The notes below the pieces were generated by a model, which was given only the letters and a program-made list of their open reading frames with translations, made no database searches and had not been told where the DNA came from. Shown in pieces: positions 7,950-15,400 of a DNA stretch of 17,964 nucleotides (position 1 is the first letter of the stretch; the number at the start of each line of letters is the position of its first letter). The translations under genes were made by a program, and so were the position numbers. The stretch comes from an uncultured Eubacteriales bacterium (GTDB lineage: Bacteria; Bacillota; Clostridia; Christensenellales; Borkfalkiaceae), in NCBI GenBank assembly GCA_902767455.1, contig CACXHH010000173.1:1-17964 (forward strand). Reading direction: 5' to 3'.

Positions 7950-9212
7950 ATGAAAAAAGCAAAAATCGCAGTGCTCGGCGGTTGCCGCGGCAAAGAAATC
8001 TTACAATACTGTATCAAATCGGAAAGAGCCGAGCTCGTGGCGGTGTGCGATAACAACCCCGTCGTCTACGCCGACCTTGAAAAATTCTTCTCCACGCAGG
8101 AGAAAAAGCCTATAATCACCGACAGCTTCGACGAGCTTTTAAAGATAGAGCTCGACGGGATAATACTCGCCAACTTCGCGAACGAACACGCGCCGTTTGC
8201 CATACGCTGTCTCGACGCGGGCATTAACGTCATGAGCGAAGTTTTGCCCGCCCAGACCTTAAAGGAAGCCGCCGAACTCGTCGACGCCGTTGAACGAAGC
8301 GGAAAGCTTTACTGTTTTTCGGAAAACTACTGCTATCTCGACGCCCCGCGCGAAATGCGCAGGCTGTATAAAAGCGGCGCGCTCGGTAATCTCGAATACG
8401 CCGAAGGCGAATACTTCCACAACTGCGAACCTATCTGGCATAACCTGACGTACGGAAACCCCGAACATTGGCGCAATATAAAGCACGCCTTTTATTACTG
8501 CACTCACTCGCTCGGACCGATAATCCATTCCACGGGCTTGCGCCCGATAAGCGTTACGGGCTTCGAGCCGCCGTATAACGACAAGTGCCGCCGCCAAGGC
8601 ATTCTCGGCGCTCCGTTCGCCATGGAAATAGTGACTTTGGAAAACGGCGCGCTCGTCAGAAGCTGTCACGGTCAGACGAGCAAGAACAGCGTCTGGTTTT
8701 CGATGACGTGCAGTAAGGGCAAGATAGAAGGCGCGAGAGAAGCCGCCGTCAACGCCAAAGACAGCCCGCACGGCAAGGTCTACGCTTCCATCAACCCTGA
8801 AGAAACGGTCTTTTGCGACGACGTCGACGGGTACGTTCCCAAAACGCAGTTCGGAGAAACGGAAAGCTACGGGCACGCCTTAGCCGACAGACTTATCGTC
8901 GAAAACTTCATAAGCGCGCTTTTGAACGAGCCGTGTGATATAGTGGATATCTACGAAGCCATGGATATGTTCCTTCCCGGGATATTTGCGTATAAATCGG
9001 TGCTCGCGGGCGGAATTCCGCAAGCCGTGCCGAATTTCAGAGATAAAGCCGAGCGCGATAAGTGGAGAAGCGATATTTCCACCACCGACCGCCGCGTGGC
9101 GAAAGATCAGTGGATTCCTTCCTACTCGAAAGGGAACCCCGTAATCGAGCAATCGGTTTACGATAACATATATAATAAATGGCTCAATGAGCAAAACAAG
9201 GAGGACAAATAA
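7950..9212 (+). CDS. Gfo/Idh/MocA-family NAD(P)-dependent oxidoreductase
   Basis: This is a cytoplasmic protein of 420 residues from the chosen start. The N-terminus KIAVLGGCRGKEIL is a Rossmann nucleotide-binding loop, followed by VAVCDNN after the second strand. The usual E-K-P motif is replaced by E97-V-L-P, so the common catalytic lysine is missing there. Other family landmarks remain: SGKLYCFSENYCYLDAPREM, GALGNLEYAEGEY and THSLGPI with H186. The family oxidises or reduces sugars and sugar derivatives; the substrate here is unknown. The frame is open from an ATG at 7869, but the 27 extra residues are basic and family-unlike and would start almost at the predicted transcription start. I therefore chose 7950, although its Shine-Dalgarno is weak. 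It is the first gene of an operon and overlaps the next by one base. Confidence 0.87.
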   Translation: MKKAKIAVLGGCRGKEILQYCIKSERAELVAVCDNNPVVYADLEKFFSTQEKKPIITDSFDELLKIELDGIILANFANEHAPFAIRCLDAGINVMSEVLPAQTLKEAAELVDAVERSGKLYCFSENYCYLDAPREMRRLYKSGALGNLEYAEGEYFHNCEPIWHNLTYGNPEHWRNIKHAFYYCTHSLGPIIHSTGLRPISVTGFEPPYNDKCRRQGILGAPFAMEIVTLENGALVRSCHGQTSKNSVWFSMTCSKGKIEGAREAAVNAKDSPHGKVYASINPEETVFCDDVDGYVPKTQFGETESYGHALADRLIVENFISALLNEPCDIVDIYEAMDMFLPGIFAYKSVLAGGIPQAVPNFRDKAERDKWRSDISTTDRRVAKDQWIPSYSKGNPVIEQSVYDNIYNKWLNEQNKEDK

Positions 9213-9214
9213 TG
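9198..9214 (+). promoter_or_regulatory. Strong ribosome-binding site with TAATG stop-start overlap
   Basis: AAGGAGG at 9198-9204 lies inside the last codons of the oxidoreductase gene, 7 nt before the ATG at 9212. The stop TAA (9210-9212) shares its last A with that ATG. This fixes the start of the surface protein and indicates translational coupling of a cytoplasmic enzyme with a secreted protein. Confidence 0.88.
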
Positions 9215-11737
9215 TTTAAAACCAAACTTGGCAAAGCTTTGTTATCGCTTGCGCTCGCGCTCGTTTTAGCGCTCGGTCTTGCGTTCGTAGTCGCGCCCGC
9301 AAAGGTAAGCGCCGCTTCCGACGGTTGGGTAGCAGATACCACTTACGGCAACTTTAAAGCTACCGAAAACGAAGGCGAATACGCCACCGACGCTTACGCT
9401 TCGCATACTCTTTCCACCATCGCTTATACCGGAAGCTATACCGACAGACCTATCAACTCCGTCAGCGCCGACGTTTATTACACCGATACGACTACGGCGG
9501 GCGACGAATGGGTAGGTTTCAGAGTTACCGATAACGGCAATCAATATTACTTCCAGTTCACGCTCAACGCGCCTTACGGAACGCAGTATCTCCCCTATAT
9601 GAGCGTTTATTTAGGTTCCGGCTGTCTTTACTCCAACGAAAACAGCGGCCGCGTAGCTCGTGAACTCTTCCCGCTCAATACTTACACGAATTTGAAGATA
9701 ACCTTCAACGAAGAGAATATCAAGGTTTACGCCGGCGATACGCTTATTCTCGATTGTAAGGACGAAAATACCAGTTTCTCTTTCACGAACATTACCGAGA
9801 TATTATTCTGCACGCGTGACGTAAAGATGAGCGTTAAAAACCTTACCGTAGAGAAAGAGCCCATTAAAGGCTGGATACCTATGGGTGGCTTTACCGCCAC
9901 CGAAAACGCAGGCGAATATTCTCTCGCCGCTTCGGGTTCTTCTTCCGTTTTGACTTATTACGGTGACTACTCTTCGTTCGGCGCCGTGACCGCCGACTTC
10001 TATTACACTTCGACGACGATCGCCGGCGACCACTGGCTCGGCTTCAACGTCGACGGTTTCACCTTCCAGATGTTCCTTAACGCTCCTTACGGCGAACAGT
10101 ATCTCCCGTATATGTCCGTTTATCAGCCCGGTTGGTCAGCGCCCAGCTGGACTAACGACGGCAACCGTATCCCGAGAACGGATATGCCGCTCAACGCTTA
10201 CAACACCTTGAAGTTGGCTTTCGACGAAAGCACCGACACCAAGAATCTCGTAAACGTTTACGTCAACGGCAAACTCGTGCTGTCCTGCGAAGGCATCGTT
10301 TTCAACACTATCGGCAGCATCGCTTTCCAGACCCGCGACGTCGAAATGAAGGTCAAAAACCTTAACAAAATAACCAATATGGCTTCTTTGAAGAAGGCTA
10401 TCACCGCCGCGGAAGCTTTGACGGAATCGGATTACACCCCCGCAAGCTGGACGACTTTCGCTCAAGGTCTTGCCACCGCAAAAGCTTTCGTTGAAGGCGC
10501 AACTTCTTCAACGACCGCCGAACAGGTGACCGCCGCCGAAAGCGCTCTCGCGACTGCGAAATCCGCTCTTAAAGCCGCCGCCGACTTCACGGCTTACAAC
10601 GCCGCCGTCGAAGCTACGAGCTCTTTGAAGGAAGAAAATTACACCGCTACGAGCTGGACGGCTCTTACCGCCGCTCTTACTGCGGGCGAAGCTCTCACCG
10701 CGAACTCCGCGCAGACCGAAGTCGACGCCGCTGCCACGGCTATCGAAAACGCGCATAAAGCGCTCGTAAGCGTTGCCGAGTTGAAAGCGGCTATCGCCAC
10801 CGCCGAAGCTTATACCGAAACGGGCTACACCCCCGCAAGCTGGGAAACCTTCGCTACGGCTCTTGCCGCCGCCAAGAACGCTTCCGACGAAGCTACTCAA
10901 TCGGATATCGACGCTCTTACCGCCGCTCTTACCGCCGCGACCGAAGGTCTTACGAACGTTGCCGATTTCACCGCTTACACCGCCGCAGTTGACGCCGCCG
11001 AAGCTCTGGACGAAGAAAACTATACTACGGGCAGTTGGGAAGCTCTTACCGCCGCGCTTGCCGCGGGCGAAGCTCTCACCGCGAACTCCGCGCAGACCGA
11101 AGTCGACGCCGCTACCACGGCTATAACCGAAGCTACCGCCGCTCTCGTTGATGTTTCCGTTCTTAAAACCACCGTGTTTGCCGCGATGGAAGCTCAACAG
11201 GAAATGAACGAACGCGAATACACGCCCGTAAGCTGGAAGGCTTTCGACGACGCTATCGCAGACGGCGCTCTGACAAGTTCAACCGCGACTCAGGACGAAG
11301 TTGACGCCAAAGTCAAAGCCATAACCGACACTCAGGCAGCTCTCGTAAGCGTTAAGGCTCTCGCCGTCGCTATCGAAACAGCCGACGCGTACGAAGAAGA
11401 AAATTACACCGAAGAAAGCTGGGCTGCTTTCGCCGCCGCTCTTACCGCCGCGAAGGGCGTCGCTTCCGACGCCACGCAGGAACAGGTAGACGCTCTCACC
11501 GCCGATCTTAACGGGGCTATGGAAGCTCTCACCGAAAAACCCGCTCAGCCCGAAGATCCCGAAACTTCCGCCACGACTTCCGAAATCACTTCCGAAGCCG
11601 ATTCCGAAGAAGAAACCACGTCTTCTTCCAAGAAGAAAGTCGGCTGTAGCGGCGTTATCGGCGCAGGCGCGGCTATCATGGGTATCGTAACCGTTTTAGG
11701 CGCTCTCGTATTCGTTCGCAAGAAAGAAAACGACTAA
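9212..11737 (+). CDS. Secreted surface protein: two lectin-like modules, six FIVAR repeats, GCSG C-terminal anchor
   Basis: The 841-residue protein has a signal peptide (cleavage likely after VSA, residue 34). Two beta-sandwich modules at about 37-214 and 218-386 share AGD-[EH]-W-[VL]-GF, L-N-APYG-x-QYLPYMSVY and V-K-NL endings. Six helical FIVAR-type repeats of about 62-66 residues follow at about 391-774, each with [NYD]YT-x-x-SW-x-x-[FL] and a V-D-A or V-T-A helix. The tail is a Pro/Thr/Ser/Glu-rich linker, GCSG at 811-814, a hydrophobic segment and RKKEND. No catalytic site is visible. FIVAR repeats generally act as stalks or adhesion helices on Gram-positive surfaces. I infer a glycan-binding stalk protein. 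It is coupled to the oxidoreductase gene and ends at a strong terminator. Confidence 0.82.
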   Translation: MFKTKLGKALLSLALALVLALGLAFVVAPAKVSAASDGWVADTTYGNFKATENEGEYATDAYASHTLSTIAYTGSYTDRPINSVSADVYYTDTTTAGDEWVGFRVTDNGNQYYFQFTLNAPYGTQYLPYMSVYLGSGCLYSNENSGRVARELFPLNTYTNLKITFNEENIKVYAGDTLILDCKDENTSFSFTNITEILFCTRDVKMSVKNLTVEKEPIKGWIPMGGFTATENAGEYSLAASGSSSVLTYYGDYSSFGAVTADFYYTSTTIAGDHWLGFNVDGFTFQMFLNAPYGEQYLPYMSVYQPGWSAPSWTNDGNRIPRTDMPLNAYNTLKLAFDESTDTKNLVNVYVNGKLVLSCEGIVFNTIGSIAFQTRDVEMKVKNLNKITNMASLKKAITAAEALTESDYTPASWTTFAQGLATAKAFVEGATSSTTAEQVTAAESALATAKSALKAAADFTAYNAAVEATSSLKEENYTATSWTALTAALTAGEALTANSAQTEVDAAATAIENAHKALVSVAELKAAIATAEAYTETGYTPASWETFATALAAAKNASDEATQSDIDALTAALTAATEGLTNVADFTAYTAAVDAAEALDEENYTTGSWEALTAALAAGEALTANSAQTEVDAATTAITEATAALVDVSVLKTTVFAAMEAQQEMNEREYTPVSWKAFDDAIADGALTSSTATQDEVDAKVKAITDTQAALVSVKALAVAIETADAYEEENYTEESWAAFAAALTAAKGVASDATQEQVDALTADLNGAMEALTEKPAQPEDPETSATTSEITSEADSEEETTSSSKKKVGCSGVIGAGAAIMGIVTVLGALVFVRKKEND
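10682..10742 (+). repeat. Direct repeat copy 1 inside the FIVAR region
   Basis: About 61 bases of FIVAR repeat 2 recur almost unchanged 381 bases (127 codons) downstream at 11063-11123, with only about two differences. The encoded peptide AGEALTANSAQTEVDAA is identical. The period spans two FIVAR units, so a two-repeat block was duplicated fairly recently or the copies are being homogenised. Confidence 0.8.
11063..11123 (+). repeat. Direct repeat copy 2 inside the FIVAR region
   Basis: This is the second copy of the 61-base segment at 10682-10742, here within FIVAR repeat 4. Repeats 1 and 3 also resemble each other (both have YTPASW), which gives an A-B-A-B order followed by two more divergent units. 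Confidence 0.8.
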
Positions 11738-11775
11738 TTATTAAGTAAGTTCCATTTAAACCCCTTTTGTTTTTG

Positions 11776-11804
11776 GCCGCGCGGCGCCGACGGTGCCGCG
11801 CGGC
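11776..11804 (+). terminator. GC-rich terminator after the surface-protein gene
   Basis: GCCGCGCGGC (11776-11785) is repeated as a complement at 11795-11804. The next three bases on each side also pair (one G-T) around a GAC loop. The stem is followed by TGAATTTCCCTTTTG, a modest T-rich tail. It lies 38 bp after the stop at 11737 and should end the oxidoreductase-surface protein operon. Confidence 0.78.
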
Positions 11805-11870
11805 TGAATTTCCCTTTTGCCACGCAGAAGTGAAAAGAGATAATTAAAAATTGACGACCGTAGCTGAAAA

Positions 11871-11891
11871 TTCGGAATTCGGAATGCGGAA
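11871..11891. repeat. Three tandem 7-bp repeats TTCGGAA
   Basis: TTCGGAA at 11871-11877 and 11878-11884 is followed by TGCGGAA at 11885-11891. They mark the left edge of the hairpin-rich non-coding block between the two large surface-protein genes. Confidence 0.75.
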
Positions 11892-12038
11892 TAGTCGACC
11901 GCAAATTTTGACAAAAATCAAAATTTGCATATCAAAGCGAGCTTTGATATATAGTCGACCAGAATTGCTACGCAATTTAACGGAATTGTCGGTCGAAGCG
12001 ATTTTTTATCCCCCTGCAAGCCTTCGGGCTAAAATCGC
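11891..12038. repeat. Mosaic of long hairpins with ATAGTCGACC linkers
   Basis: ATAGTCGACC occurs at 11891-11900 and again exactly 60 bp later at 11951-11960. The first copy is followed by an 11-bp hairpin (11901-11911 with 11918-11928) and then a 10-bp hairpin (11929-11938 with 11941-11950). The second is followed by AATTGC-TAC-GCAATT (11963-11977), and its TCGACC can also pair with GGTCGA at 11991-11996. Next, GCGATTTT (11998-12005) pairs with AAAATCGC (12031-12038) around AGCC-TTCG-GGCT (12019-12030). No coding function is evident; the block is almost entirely base-paired in prediction by eye. Confidence 0.75.
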
Positions 12039-12051
12039 CGAGAAGATAATA

Positions 12052-12163
12052 CACGCCTTACGGCGTGATGATATGCACGAGCAAGCTCGTGATGATATAC
12101 AAGGCTGACGCCTTGGTGATATACAAAGCTATCGCTTTGATGATATACACGCCTTGCGGCGTG
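12052..12163. repeat. Array of five 24-nt units: covarying 6-bp hairpin plus ATGATATA linker
   Basis: Hairpins begin at 12052, 12076, 12100, 12124 and 12148, a period of exactly 24 nt. Each is a 6-bp stem with a 4-nt loop. The left arms are CACGCC, CACGAG, CAAGGC, CAAAGC and CACGCC; the right arms are the exact complements in every unit. The loops are TTAC, CAAG, TGAC, TATC and TTGC. The 8-nt spacers are ATGATATG, ATGATATA, GTGATATA and ATGATATA. Stem sequences thus change while pairing is kept. It lies in non-coding DNA upstream of the 1699-residue surface-protein gene. I do not recognise a described element. Confidence 0.88.
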
Positions 12164-12255
12164 ATGAATAATGACGATAATTATTATATAATTTCTTTCG
12201 AGAGCGACAAGGCGGAATTTATTTTCGCCGTCAAGCGTTCCACGATCGATAGTTC

Positions 12256-12289
12256 TAACGGTTTTTGCTTGTTACAAGCAAAAACGTTA
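12256..12289. repeat. TAACG-T5 hairpin, copy 2 of a dispersed family
   Basis: TAACG (12256-12260) pairs with CGTTA (12285-12289). After a bulged G, TTTTTGCTTG (12262-12271) pairs with CAAGCAAAAA (12275-12284) around a TTA loop. The outer arms match the hairpin at 6796-6840 and that at 12402-12433, while the inner stem differs. Confidence 0.75.
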
Positions 12290-12302
12290 ATTAAAATATA
12301 AC

Positions 12303-12383
12303 TTGCGAAAGGCAAATATAACTCGGCGACAGCCGAATATAACTTTGATGACAGTCAAAATATAACTGCCGCAGGCTTTGCGG
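12303..12383. repeat. Second hairpin array with ATATAAC linkers
   Basis: ATATAAC occurs at 12296-12302, 12316-12322, 12337-12343 and 12360-12366. After each copy comes a small inverted repeat: TTGC with GCAA (12303-12315), TCGGC-GACA-GCCGA (12323-12336), TTTGA with TCAAA (12344-12359), and a weaker TGCCGCAGGC/CCGC-GCGG structure (12367-12383). Unit spacing is 20, 21 and 23 nt. As in the 24-nt array, the linker is constant and the stem varies with pairing kept, but the linker sequence is different. Confidence 0.8.
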
Positions 12384-12401
12384 TTCACGACACCTAAGCA
12401 A

Positions 12402-12433
12402 TAACGATTTTTTGCGATAGCAAAAAAACGTTA
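12402..12433. repeat. TAACG-T6 hairpin, copy 3 of a dispersed family, just before the large gene
   Basis: TAACG (12402-12406) pairs with CGTTA (12429-12433). After one A-A mismatch, TTTTTTGC (12408-12415) pairs with GCAAAAAA (12420-12427) around GATA. It ends 12 nt before the GGAG ribosome-binding site of the 1699-residue protein gene. It could act as a terminator for anything transcribed across the array, or as a leader structure. Confidence 0.72.
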
Positions 12434-12457
12434 ATTATTTTATTTGGAGATAAAAAT

Positions 12458-15400
12458 ATGACTAAAAAATTCAAATATGCCGCTATAACGCTGTTATCCG
12501 CGATTTTAGTTGCGTTCGTAACCGTCGGGGCAACGTCGTTTTTTGCGTTTGCCGCAGACGATTGGACATATTCCGACGGGTTCTCTCTCGTCGGCAGAGT
12601 ATATACGACTACCGATTACAGCGGTCAGAACACCGTAACTTACGACGGCGATGCGTCGACGGTAGGTAAAGTCGACGTCGAATTTTTATACACGGCGAAC
12701 GCGACTACGAGCGGGCTTGACTGGCTCGGGTTTGACGTCGACGGGTATCAATTCCGTTTTTATCTCAACACAACGCACGCGACAGCGCAGCCTTATATCG
12801 CCGTATACGTTCCGCAGGCGAAAGATCCCAACTGGTCTACCATATACTCGCGCACCCCGCGTGAAAAGATGCCGCGCGGAGCTTTCAATACGCTCACTCT
12901 CGTTTTAGACGAAGGCGAAGCTATCGTAAGACTCAACGCCGAAACGATCATAACCTGCACGGGACTCGTCTTTACGACCGCTTCGGATATTTCCTTCGTC
13001 GCAAGCGAAGTCGAAGCGAGCGTCAAATCTATAACTGTAACCGAGCGCTCGAAAGAAGGTAAGTGGACTGCGAGCGGAAACTTCAAGGCTACTGAAAACG
13101 CGGGCGAATACTCAATCGATCCCGCGCACACGGCTTCGTATATCGTCTACGACGGCGATATGTCTAAAGTCGGCGAGATAAGCGCGACCTTCAAATACTC
13201 TGAAAACATCACCGCGGGCGACCATTGGGTAGGCTTTAATTACAGCGGCTACACCATGCAACTGTTTTTGAACGCGGGCGACAAAGAACATCTTCCCTAC
13301 GCTTCCGTATACGCGCCGGGTAACGGTTATCCTTCGTACTCGTCCGAACGTATCCCGCGTGAAAAACTTCCCTACGACGCTTACGTAACGCTTAAAACGG
13401 TTTTCGAGCCGGGCGGTACAACTTTCTATATCAACGACGAACTTATTTTAAGTTGCGGCGGGCTGTCCTTTACTTCGTTTACGACCGTTGCTTTCGGCAC
13501 GCGTGACGTGAAGTTGAGCGTTAAAGACCTTACCGCTTCCGAAGGCTCGCAAACTTCCGAAGGCGATTGGGTTATAAGCTCCGCCGTTACCGAAGAAGAC
13601 GGCGCATACTCCACCACCGCTCAAAACGGCGCCGTTTCGGCAACCTTTAACGGCGATACCGAAAACGTAAACTTCTTCACCGTCGACTTCTTGTATCAGA
13701 ACGAAATATCCGCTCCCGACCATTGGATAGGTTGGAAGCTCAACGAATACTACCTTAAACTCTATCTTAACGCTACTTACGACGTAAATCCCTACTTCGA
13801 GCTGTTCAAAGGCGGCGTTTCGCTCGGCTCTTCGTCGAGAGTATCACGCAACTTTATCCCCGCGGGCACGTGGAATACGCTTATCGTATTCTTTGACGGC
13901 GCGGGCATTCAGTTCAGGGTAAACGACCTGCCAGCTTACTACGCGCAGGAACTCAAAACGCTCGACGTGAAGTCCGTTTCCTTCGTCAGCTACGCCGTCA
14001 CGACGAGCTTCAAGAATTTCTCGGCGACCTTCAACGATATCAAGCCGCTCGATCTCGAATTTTCTTCTCAAGACGCGGTCGAACAGTTTTCGGCGAGCAA
14101 TATGACGCTCGGCTACGAAGACGGCAGACTTACCGCCGAGATAACGGGCGAAGCTCCCGTTCTCGTTTCCCCCGAGATATACATTGCGCCCGGTCATAAG
14201 TACAGCATGAAAATGGGGCTTCGCAACACTTTTCTCGTAAGGCTCAAAAACGATTCTTCGGCGGATAAACTTACTTTAAGCTTTATCACGCAGGAAAACA
14301 AAAATTACAACAACTTCAGCAAAAAGACTTTCGATATCCTTCCGCATAGCGACTTTACGACCTACTACTTCAACGTTTCCGACGTAGTCGGCTGCGACCA
14401 CTGGAAGTACGATCGCGGGCTCTTACAATGCAATCACTACCTTGCGGGCTTTAAGTTCGCGCTCGAAGGCGCAAGCTCAGGCTCCGTCGAGATCGACGCG
14501 ATAACCTTCGAAGCGGAAGAAAGGTACTACGACTATCTCGGTTCGATAATCTCTTGCACGGCAAGCCCCGTTACGAGAATGGTGACCGTTACGGGTACCG
14601 TCGATAAGGCTTACAACGGAAAGAGAGTCAACGTCTGGCAGTCCGACCTTAAAAACTACACCGAAAGTTTAGGTTACGACAAGATTTATAAACTCGGCAC
14701 TGCTACCGTTTCCGACGGAAAATTCACCGTCACTTACCCGCTTTACAGAAGCGATGAAAAGGCTTCGCTATTATCGTCGCTGTTCATTGCCGAAATCGAC
14801 GGCGTGAAGGTCGCGCGTTCGTTCAAGATAAGCAACTTCGCCGACTTCTCCGAACCCGTAGAGCGTTTCGATATCGACTATAAGCTTATCGCAAACGTTC
14901 TCGATTACGGCGCCGCGGGCGACGGATTCACCGACGACACCGTGGCTTTCCAACGCGCTATTGACGCTATCGACGCGGCGGGCGGCGGAAAGCTTATCGT
15001 TTCCGGCGACGACAGCTACCACGGCAGGCGTTACGTCATAACGCATATCGAACTTTGCTCGAATATCGAATTTGTTATCGAGCGCGGCGCGGTTATTTGG
15101 CAGTCGCAACGCGAAGAAGAACTCAATAAGACCGTACCCGTACACATGCGCGGTTACGATACGGTAACTTACGGTCACGACGTAAGCATCGACGGACTCG
15201 TATGGTGCCACGCGGCACTCACCGTCAATAAACCGCTTATATTCGCGGGCGGAAAAGAAAACGTCCGTATCACGGGCGACGGTATTATCCGTATGGTCGA
15301 TACGGGCGGCGAAGTCGAAGACCCCGTCTACTTCGTTGGCGACTACAAGCTCGCGCCCGGGTGCGAAAACAGAGTCATGCAGATGCCTATCTGCGTTTAC

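Noticed and set aside
12187..12192. TATAAT as a possible -10 box for the 1699-residue protein gene
   Set aside because: No acceptable -35 box lies 15-19 bp upstream and the region is simply A/T-rich, so a promoter for this gene is not located with confidence.
11851..12301. Two overlapping + strand open frames (11851-12108 and 12065-12301) that could be called small proteins
   Set aside because: They run straight through the hairpin arrays. The 24-nt period is a multiple of three, so the array yields a repetitive open frame (MIYKA/LVIYKA-like units) with no ribosome-binding site and no protein-like composition.
12052..12383. CRISPR array
   Set aside because: Constant parts are only 7-8 nt, units are 20-24 nt, the variable parts are self-complementary, and there are no cas genes.
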